A stretch of DNA of 5,491 bases from Bacteroidales bacterium (GTDB lineage: Bacteria; Bacteroidota; Bacteroidia; Bacteroidales; VadinHA17): NCBI GenBank assembly GCA_003157055.1, contig PMIG01000235.1, forward strand, positions 4,953 to 10,443, in the 5' to 3' direction. The position numbers were made by a program, and so were the translations under genes. Positions 1 through 5,491 of this stretch are shown here, one piece after another. The notes beneath the pieces were generated by a model, which saw nothing but the letters and a program-made list of their open reading frames with translations, did not search any database and had not been told where the DNA came from. The first letter of the stretch is position 1. Each line of letters starts with the position of its first letter.

Positions 1-1232
1 ACCACAATCATGCGATAATCGATAATGTAGGTTCAAAACTTTTCATTATCACTGACCTGCTTGCCCCCAACAGGAAAATCGTAACAGTGGATGCTGAAAA
101 ACCAGGAACTGAGAACTGGACAGATTTTATTCCGGAAACTAAAGATGTAATGGAAGCTTCAACATGTTCAGGATATATCTTTGCAAATTACCTGATTGAC
201 GCAATCTCAAAGGTTAAACAATACGACATGGAAGGTCACCTGGTCAGAGAGGTGGCTCTCCCCGGGATCGGCAGTGCATCAGGCTTCTCAGGAAAGAAAA
301 AAGACAAATTTGTTTATTATTCCTTCACTAATTATATTACTCCTTCCACCATTTGCAGGATGGATGTGCAGACCGGTACTGCAGATGTTTTTAAAAAACC
401 CGAAGTGTTATTCAGGAGTGAAGATTTCAAATCGGAACAGGTGTTCTATTCTTCAAAGGATGGCACCCGTGTTCCGATGATAATAACATATAAAAAGGGG
501 ATCATCCTCAACGGGAAGAATCCGACTATGTTATATGGCTATGGCGGTTTCAGCATCAGCATGACTCCGGGGTTTGGCATAACCACGGCTGAATGGCTTG
601 AACTTGGTGGAGTATACGCGGTGGCAAACATCAGGGGCGGAAATGAATATGGGGAAAAGTGGCATATCTCCGGAACAAAAATGCACAAGCAAAACGTTTT
701 TGATGATTTCATTGCTGCAGCTCAGTATCTTATTGACAATAAGTACACTTCACCTGATTATCTTGCAATAAGAGGCGGATCGAACGGAGGACTTCTTGTT
801 GGCGCCGTTCTTACCCAACGGCCTGAACTTTTCAAAGTTGCTCTTCCGGCCGTCGGTGTAATGGATATGCTGAGATATCATAAATTCACTGCCGGAGCTG
901 GCTGGGCCTATGACTTCGGTACGGCTGATGACAGTCCGGAAATGTTCAATTATATTCTGAAATACTCTCCTGTTCAGAATGTTAAGGAGGGAATTAAATA
1001 TCCAGCCACCTTTATAACAACAGGTGATCATGATGACCGAGTAGTCCCGGCGCATTCATTTAAATTTGCAGCCCAGATGCAGGCAAAACAATCCGGAACA
1101 AATCCGGTGCTTATACGGATCGAAACAAAGGCAGGGCATGGAGCAGGAACACCTGTAAGCAAGACGATTGAACAGACCGCTGATATTTTCAGTTTCACCC
1201 TCTGGAACATGGGAATCAAAGACCTTAAATAA
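1..1232 (+). CDS. Prolyl oligopeptidase (peptidase family S9A), 5'-truncated by window edge
   Basis: Serine peptidase predicted to cleave short peptides after proline. The reading frame is open from base 3 to the TAA at 1230-1232, giving 409 visible codons of a family usually near 700 aa, so the N-terminus and any signal peptide lie upstream. The GTG at 87 is not the start, because the residues before it (SKLFIITDLLAPNRKIV) already match the family. Visible residues 1 to about 140 are the last beta-propeller blades; the rest is the alpha/beta-hydrolase domain. The triad is intact: Ser260 in GGSNGG (780-782), Asp344 in DHDDRVVP (1032-1034) and His379 in AGHGAG (1137-1139). The oxyanion-hole Tyr180 in LYGYGGF, the substrate-binding Arg of DDRVVP and the Trp of AGWAYDFG are also kept, so the enzyme should be active. 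The next gene starts 10 bp downstream. Family assignment is very secure; cellular location and substrate are unknown. Confidence 0.96.
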   Translation, partial: HNHAIIDNVGSKLFIITDLLAPNRKIVTVDAEKPGTENWTDFIPETKDVMEASTCSGYIFANYLIDAISKVKQYDMEGHLVREVALPGIGSASGFSGKKKDKFVYYSFTNYITPSTICRMDVQTGTADVFKKPEVLFRSEDFKSEQVFYSSKDGTRVPMIITYKKGIILNGKNPTMLYGYGGFSISMTPGFGITTAEWLELGGVYAVANIRGGNEYGEKWHISGTKMHKQNVFDDFIAAAQYLIDNKYTSPDYLAIRGGSNGGLLVGAVLTQRPELFKVALPAVGVMDMLRYHKFTAGAGWAYDFGTADDSPEMFNYILKYSPVQNVKEGIKYPATFITTGDHDDRVVPAHSFKFAAQMQAKQSGTNPVLIRIETKAGHGAGTPVSKTIEQTADIFSFTLWNMGIKDLK

Positions 1233-1242
1233 CAGACTGATC

Positions 1243-2424
1243 ATGGCTGAAAGAGTTATCCGGTGTGGAATAGCAGGATCGGGATTTGCGGCAAAATTCC
1301 ATTATGAAGCCCTGCTGCGACTGCATTCGGTTAAAGTTTATATAACCGGAGCTTATTCCCCAACTGCCGGACGGCTGGAACAATTCACGGGACCAAGAAA
1401 TCTCATGGCCTTTAAGAGTCTTGATGAGCTGATTGATAATGCCGATGTACTTCATGTCTGCACTCCACCTTCAACCCATGAGCCAATAGTTATCGCAGCT
1501 CTCAAAAAGAACAGGTATGTAATAGTTGAAAAACCATTCACGGGATATTTCGGCGATGGAAGCAAAGAATTCAGCGGTGACAGCTTTCCAAGAGAGAAGG
1601 GCCTTGAGGAGGTACTTTCAAGCATTAAAAGGATGCTTGATGCTGAAAAGAAAAGCAAAGGAAAAATAATGTACGCTGAGAACTGGGTATATGCTCCTGC
1701 GGTACAGAAAGAACGTGAGATGCTGGAGAAGACAAAAGCCCAGGTGCTCTGGATCCATGGAGAAGAATCACATTCCGGTTCGCACTCATTTACCTATGGA
1801 GAGTGGAAATTCTCAGGTGGCGGATCAATGATCGGAAAAGGATGTCATCCTCTTTCTGCTGCATTATATTTCAAGAAGGTTGAAGGCAAGACCAGAAATG
1901 GCAAACCCATTAGACCATCATCTGTATCAGCCAGGACACATGCCATTACCCGCATGAAAGGATATCATAATGAGGGCCACCTGAGAACGACTTATAAGGA
2001 TATCGAGGATTTTGCTGCTCTGCATATTGTCTTTGAGGATGGAACCTGTGCAGATATTTTTGCAAGTGAGCTTGTCATGGGAGGAGTACATAACTGGATT
2101 GAGCTTAATACCAGCAATCACCGTACAATATGCAATATCAGCCCGAATAATGCCATGCAGACGTACACTCCTGATGAAAAGCACTTTAAAGACGTATATA
2201 TTGCCGAGAAAACTGAGACTAAACAGGGCTGGTCGTCAGTTTCGCCGGATGAAGCATGGTTTACAGGCTATCAGCATGAGATGGAAGCTTTCTACAGATC
2301 AGCAGCATTCGGTGATCTTCTGGAAAGCGACAGTCTGCTTGCCGCTGACACTATTACAACAATTTATGCTGGATATGTTTCTGCAGAACGCAAAGGTGAA
2401 GAAGTTCCCATATCTTTATTTTAG
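1243..2424 (+). CDS. Gfo/Idh/MocA family NAD(P)-dependent oxidoreductase
   Basis: Predicted cytoplasmic dehydrogenase of 393 aa acting on a sugar, cyclitol or derivative; the substrate cannot be read from the sequence. The N-terminal Rossmann domain (about 1-125) has the dinucleotide motif GIAGSG at residues 9-14, CTPPSTHEP at 73-81 and the signature EKP at 96-98 with catalytic-type Lys97. The C-terminal alpha/beta substrate domain has GGGSMIGKGCHPL at 192-204. His202 is present, but the Asp four residues before it, usual in this family (DxGxH), is Gly198, which may mean altered chemistry or a divergent subfamily. I chose ATG 1243 because the Rossmann strand begins six residues later; an in-frame ATG at 1168 would overlap the peptidase gene by 65 bp and add an unrelated 25-residue leader. 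There is no signal peptide and no clear Shine-Dalgarno. The 10-bp gap after the peptidase stop suggests co-transcription and possibly translational coupling. Confidence 0.93.
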   Translation: MAERVIRCGIAGSGFAAKFHYEALLRLHSVKVYITGAYSPTAGRLEQFTGPRNLMAFKSLDELIDNADVLHVCTPPSTHEPIVIAALKKNRYVIVEKPFTGYFGDGSKEFSGDSFPREKGLEEVLSSIKRMLDAEKKSKGKIMYAENWVYAPAVQKEREMLEKTKAQVLWIHGEESHSGSHSFTYGEWKFSGGGSMIGKGCHPLSAALYFKKVEGKTRNGKPIRPSSVSARTHAITRMKGYHNEGHLRTTYKDIEDFAALHIVFEDGTCADIFASELVMGGVHNWIELNTSNHRTICNISPNNAMQTYTPDEKHFKDVYIAEKTETKQGWSSVSPDEAWFTGYQHEMEAFYRSAAFGDLLESDSLLAADTITTIYAGYVSAERKGEEVPISLF

Positions 2425-2486
2425 TATACAAATCTCTCAGTCATGAAATATAATAGTTTTACATTATTCATTTATAATCTGATCCA
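2425..2486 (+). other. AT-rich intergenic gap before the GH35 gene
   Basis: This 62-bp AT-rich gap is the longest between genes here and the likeliest place for an internal promoter if the two glycosidase genes are transcribed separately from the left pair. It contains TAGTTTTA (2454-2461), one mismatch from the Bacteroidota -7 consensus TAnnTTTG, but no TTTG element at the expected distance upstream, so no promoter is called. No hairpin followed by a T-run is visible, so read-through from the oxidoreductase gene is plausible. A 15-codon ORF fills most of the gap (described among the findings). Confidence 0.4.
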
Positions 2487-4190
2487 ATGAGATTATTAAA
2501 AGTCACCTTCTCGTTTCTGTTAATAATATCTGTCTGCAGCTGTAAACAGCCATGGACTAACCCCCTTACCCAAGGATCTGCTTCAAAAATTCCTCATCTT
2601 GAGAAACACGGAACTGCAATCAGGCTGGTGGCAGACGGTCAGCCTCTCCTGCTTTTAGCCGGGGAGCTGCACAATTCCACATGCGGCGGATTTGAATATA
2701 TGAGGCCTGTCTGGAAAAAAATGGCTAAGAAAAACCTCAACACCGTTATTGCATCAGTTTCGTGGGAACTTATTGAACCTGAGGAAGGGAGATATGATTT
2801 CAGGCTTGTCGACAGCATAATTGCAGGTGCGGGAAAGGAGGATCTGAAACTGGTGCTCATCTGGTTCGGAAGCTGGAAAAATGGAGGTTCAGTCTATATA
2901 CCATCATGGGTAAAAAAGAACTTTGAAAAGTACCCTCGTGTAAAAGATGAGTCAGGAAAACCTCTTGAGATCCTTTCTGCATTAGGCGAAGCCTCATGTG
3001 AGGCAGACTCAAAAGCGTTCACTGCGCTTATGAAACATATCCGTAAGGCTGATTCAAAGAAACATACAGTCGTGATGATGCAGGTCGAAAATGAAATGGG
3101 CATACTTGATAATCTGTCAAATAAACCAGGCAATGCAAGACGGGATTTCTCGGATCCTGCCAACGCAGCTTTCAACGGGCTTGTTCCTGCACAGCTTGTA
3201 AGATACCTCGTTGCACACAAAGAGAATCTTTACCCGGCTCTTTACAGGGCCTGGGAAGCAAATGGATTCCGGACGTCAGGCACATGGGAAGAACTTTTCG
3301 GCAAAGGTGAGTTTAAGTCTGATCCTAAAGAGTGGCAGTTTATGTCATTCTATACCGAGGAGCTTTTTTCGGCCTGGAATTACGGTCTTTATGTTGAAAA
3401 AATTACTTCTGCAGGGAAGAAAGAGTATCCTTTGCCAATGTACGTAAATGCCTGGCTCAAACAACCTGGCAGCTACTGGCCCGGATCATATCCTTCAGGA
3501 GGACCGTTGCCGCAGGTCATTGATATATGGAGAGCAGCTGCTCCATCGATAGATTTTCTGGCTCCTGATATATATGTAGATTATTTTACTACAGTCTGCG
3601 AAGATTTTACAAAGAGCGGAAACCCTTTGTTCATACCGGAAACCAGGGGAGGAGAAATTGCAGCAGCAAGGGTTTTTTATTCTCTTGGTGAATACAGTGC
3701 AGACTGTTTCGCACCATTTGGAATTGATAATGCCGCATTGGCAGAGCATGATCCCCTTGATGAATGCTACTCAATCCTGAAAAGCATGTCACCCTTGATT
3801 CTTAATAACCAGGGCATTGGGACTATGAGGGGAATCTTCCTCGATACCTCAAACACGGAGCAGCAATTTGAACTGGGGGGTTATAAAATTAAGGCTGACA
3901 TATCAAGTTCACCTGACAGAAAGAGTGCCGGAGCAATTATTATCAAGACAGGGCCCGATGAATTCATCGCAGCCGGTAAGGGCCTGGATATACTGTTTTA
4001 TCCGGTGGATACTGCAGCCAGAATTGGAGTCAATGCTGTCGATGAAGGTATTTTTAAAGATGGTGACTGGATTCCATTAAGAAGGCTCAACGGTGATGAA
4101 ACCCATGCAAGTACATGGGATGGCACCGGTCTCAAGCTTTCATGGGATAAGGTAAACCTGCAAAGAATTTCCATCTACCGATATAAATAG
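2487..4190 (+). CDS. Lipoprotein GH35-type beta-galactosidase with C-terminal DUF5597 domain
   Basis: Predicted exo-acting beta-galactosidase of 567 aa in the cell envelope. Residues 1-18 form a lipoprotein signal peptide (RLLK, hydrophobic core, then VCSC with the lipidated Cys19). The following residues KQPWT show no acidic Bacteroidota surface-export signal, so a periplasm-facing anchor is slightly favoured. A TIM barrel (about 40-410) opens with LLLLAGELHNS and SWELIEPEEGRYDF. QVENE at 199-203 holds the likely acid/base Glu203 (3093-3095), and FIPETRGGE at 382-390 holds the likely nucleophile Glu385 (3639-3641). Residues from about 415 match DUF5597, with GPDEFIAAGKGL and RRLNGDETH. This architecture occurs in GH35 enzymes such as the Cellvibrio japonicus xyloglucan-active beta-galactosidase (recalled, not searched). 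ATG 2487 is chosen because it yields a perfect lipoprotein signal; no Shine-Dalgarno is visible. A GH31 gene follows after 39 bp, which supports a joint role in removing oligosaccharide side chains. Other beta-galactosides or arabinosides remain possible substrates. Confidence 0.92.
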   Translation: MRLLKVTFSFLLIISVCSCKQPWTNPLTQGSASKIPHLEKHGTAIRLVADGQPLLLLAGELHNSTCGGFEYMRPVWKKMAKKNLNTVIASVSWELIEPEEGRYDFRLVDSIIAGAGKEDLKLVLIWFGSWKNGGSVYIPSWVKKNFEKYPRVKDESGKPLEILSALGEASCEADSKAFTALMKHIRKADSKKHTVVMMQVENEMGILDNLSNKPGNARRDFSDPANAAFNGLVPAQLVRYLVAHKENLYPALYRAWEANGFRTSGTWEELFGKGEFKSDPKEWQFMSFYTEELFSAWNYGLYVEKITSAGKKEYPLPMYVNAWLKQPGSYWPGSYPSGGPLPQVIDIWRAAAPSIDFLAPDIYVDYFTTVCEDFTKSGNPLFIPETRGGEIAAARVFYSLGEYSADCFAPFGIDNAALAEHDPLDECYSILKSMSPLILNNQGIGTMRGIFLDTSNTEQQFELGGYKIKADISSSPDRKSAGAIIIKTGPDEFIAAGKGLDILFYPVDTAARIGVNAVDEGIFKDGDWIPLRRLNGDETHASTWDGTGLKLSWDKVNLQRISIYRYK

Positions 4191-4220
4191 ACCCATTGTT
4201 AATTATTTCACAATAAATCA

Positions 4221-4225
4221 AGAGG
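4221..4225 (+). promoter_or_regulatory. Shine-Dalgarno-like ribosome binding site of the GH31 gene
   Basis: The purine run AGAGG lies four bases before ATG 4230. It is the only recognisable Shine-Dalgarno-like sequence at a gene start in this window: the starts at 1243 and 2487 have none, as is common in Bacteroidota. It supports ATG 4230 as the start, which also gives a good signal peptide. It may let this gene be translated independently of the gene upstream. Confidence 0.5.
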
Positions 4226-4229
4226 TAAT

Positions 4230-5491
4230 ATGAATAAAATAAAACTCCCCTTATGTTGCAGTTGCAGCACTCTGATTCTGATAGTAATAGTTTCAGGATT
4301 CAGACCTCTTTCGGGCCAGATACCTTATTATTCGCCTGACAAGGGCCAGGAGCTAATGAATGAGCCATATGACATCAGCGGTGATTTCCGCAGCTTCACG
4401 AATGCATATTACCTGGCAGATTCACTCTCATCCTTCAATCCGGAAACAGGAAAAGGTGAGATTAAGTATCGCCGCTATGAATACTTCACAAGGATGGCAT
4501 TTAACAATATGCTAGGCGTACTAAAACCCTCTAAGCCGATCGATTTTCCTGAAAATGAATACGCTGTTTCGCCTTCTCTTCCATTTTCATTGGAATTTAT
4601 CTCTCCAAGGACAATAAGGATCAGGGCCGCATCCCGCTTTCAGGTTAAACCTGAAGAAGAATCGCTGATGCTGGTAAACGGCCATGCAGATCAGGACAGA
4701 AGCTCATGGAAATATAGCAAAACAGCAGGCGGGTACAGGTATACCAGTCCTTTCGGGGCAGTAGAGATATCTTCTTCTCCCTGGCGCATAACAATTTATG
4801 ATAAGAATGGCCGGTTAATAACCCATACCATCAACAATAATGACGGAGATTCGACTTTTACACCCCTGCTCCCATTTTCGTTTGTCCGCCGGGCATCGGA
4901 CTACTCAACCAGTATGGCGGCGGTCTTCTCCTTATCGCCTGACGAAAAGATCTTTGGCTGCGGTGAATCTTTTACCGGCTTCGATAAGCGCGGCCAAAAA
5001 ATCGTGATGTGGGCTGACGATGCAAACGGAGTTCAGAACGAAGCAATGTATAAACCAATACCCTTTTTCATGAGCAGCAGAGGGTATGGACTTTTCATGC
5101 ATACCTCCTCTCCGATTACGTGCGATTTCGGGAAGTATTTCAGCGGCATTTATTCGCTGATGATAGGCGATGACCAGGCAGATCTTTTCATCTTCCTGGG
5201 TGAGCCGAAGGATATTCTGAATGAATATACCAACCTGACAGGCAAAGCAGCAATGCCGCCATTATGGTCATTCGGTTTCTGGATGAGCAGGATCACTTAT
5301 TTTTCTGAAGAGCAGGGACGTGCTGTTGTTAATAAGCTTAGAGAAAACAGCATTCCTGCCGACGTGCTTCATTTTGATACGGGATGGTTTGAGACCGACT
5401 GGAGATGTGATTACCAGTTCTCTAAAACCAGATTCAAGGATGCTTCAAAGATGATGGCAGATTTCCTGAAAGCAGGAATTCATACCAGTCT
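4230..5491 (+). CDS. Secreted GH31 family glycosidase, probable alpha-xylosidase, 3'-truncated by window edge
   Basis: The frame is open from ATG 4230 to the window end (420 full codons). Residues 1-29 look like a Sec signal peptide, with a basic start, hydrophobic core LILIVIV and probable cleavage after PLSG. Residues about 30-110 are an N-terminal extension. About 115-340 are the GH31 beta-sandwich, including FGCGESFTGFDKRG (242-255), YKPIPFFMSSRGYGLFMH and the domain-closing FLGEPKDILNEYTNLTG. The catalytic barrel begins at MPPLWSFGFWMSR (342-354), followed by LHFDTGWFETDWRCDYQF (380-397), the region lining the -1 subsite. The nucleophile motif (KxDxGE-like) and the acid/base lie beyond the edge, so catalytic competence cannot be judged. 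The WRCDYQF pattern resembles the YicI-type alpha-xylosidase branch (FQWCDFEW in YicI) more than the DIDYM of typical alpha-glucosidases. GH31 is certain; alpha-xylosidase is an inference helped by the GH35 neighbour. Alpha-glucosidase or alpha-galactosidase activity is possible. Confidence 0.93.
   Translation, partial: MNKIKLPLCCSCSTLILIVIVSGFRPLSGQIPYYSPDKGQELMNEPYDISGDFRSFTNAYYLADSLSSFNPETGKGEIKYRRYEYFTRMAFNNMLGVLKPSKPIDFPENEYAVSPSLPFSLEFISPRTIRIRAASRFQVKPEEESLMLVNGHADQDRSSWKYSKTAGGYRYTSPFGAVEISSSPWRITIYDKNGRLITHTINNNDGDSTFTPLLPFSFVRRASDYSTSMAAVFSLSPDEKIFGCGESFTGFDKRGQKIVMWADDANGVQNEAMYKPIPFFMSSRGYGLFMHTSSPITCDFGKYFSGIYSLMIGDDQADLFIFLGEPKDILNEYTNLTGKAAMPPLWSFGFWMSRITYFSEEQGRAVVNKLRENSIPADVLHFDTGWFETDWRCDYQFSKTRFKDASKMMADFLKAGIHTS

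Noticed and set aside
87..89. GTG as start of the prolyl oligopeptidase
   Set aside because: The frame stays open to base 3 with residues matching the S9A propeller, so the true start is upstream of the window.
1168..1242. Upstream in-frame ATG extending the oxidoreductase by 25 residues
   Set aside because: It would overlap the end of the peptidase gene by 65 bp. The added residues have no Rossmann or signal-peptide character, while ATG 1243 places the first beta-strand at the normal distance.
2012..2446. 144-codon + strand ORF in another frame of the oxidoreductase gene
   Set aside because: It lies almost wholly inside a well-supported conserved gene and its translation shows no recognisable domain.
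2894..3220. 108-codon antisense ORF inside the GH35 gene
   Set aside because: It is opposite conserved catalytic-barrel sequence, shows no domain, and is explained by codon bias of the sense gene. The other antisense frames at 750-1055, 1452-1658, 1927-2184 and 3495-3749 are the same.
4195..4214. Inverted repeat ATTGT...ACAAT between the GH35 and GH31 genes
   Set aside because: The stem is only 5 AT-rich pairs around a 10-base loop with no T-run after it, too weak to call a terminator or operator.
4254..4265. Cysteine cluster CCSC at residues 9-12 of the GH31 protein as a lipobox
   Set aside because: The cysteines come before the hydrophobic core of the signal peptide rather than after it, so they cannot be a lipidation site. 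A Sec-type cleavage near residue 29 fits better.

Overview
The window reads as chromosomal DNA of a Bacteroidota (Bacteroidetes) bacterium. This rests on four signs: a lipoprotein GH35/DUF5597 glycosidase next to a secreted GH31 enzyme, a secreted-type prolyl oligopeptidase nearby, moderate base composition, and mostly absent Shine-Dalgarno sequences. The phylum call is an inference from gene content and not a measured placement. All four genes are on the + strand with gaps of only 10, 62 and 39 bp, so they could be one transcript or two adjacent pairs.

Left part (1-2424): the C-terminal 409 codons of a prolyl oligopeptidase (family S9A; the 5' end lies outside the window) are followed after 10 bp by a complete cytoplasmic Gfo/Idh/MocA-type oxidoreductase of 393 aa. 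The peptidase keeps its whole catalytic triad. The oxidoreductase keeps the EKP lysine and the motif histidine but lacks the usual aspartate of the DxGxH motif.

Right part (2487-5491): a complete lipoprotein of 567 aa combining a GH35/GH42-like catalytic barrel with a C-terminal DUF5597 domain (predicted beta-galactosidase), then the first 420 codons of a secreted GH31 glycosidase that runs off the right edge before its catalytic nucleophile. A GH35/DUF5597 enzyme beside a GH31 enzyme resembles the pairing known from xyloglucan side-chain degradation, where a beta-galactosidase strips galactose and an alpha-xylosidase then removes xylose. The substrate is inferred, because no SusC/SusD pair, endo-glucanase or fucosidase is visible here.

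There are no RNA genes, insertion sequences, CRISPR arrays, convincing terminators or gene-free stretches over 300 bp. I see no evidence for a wholly new system. The points most worth checking are the likely polysaccharide-utilisation context, the altered oxidoreductase active-site motif, and the non-YicI-like subsite residues of the GH31 enzyme.
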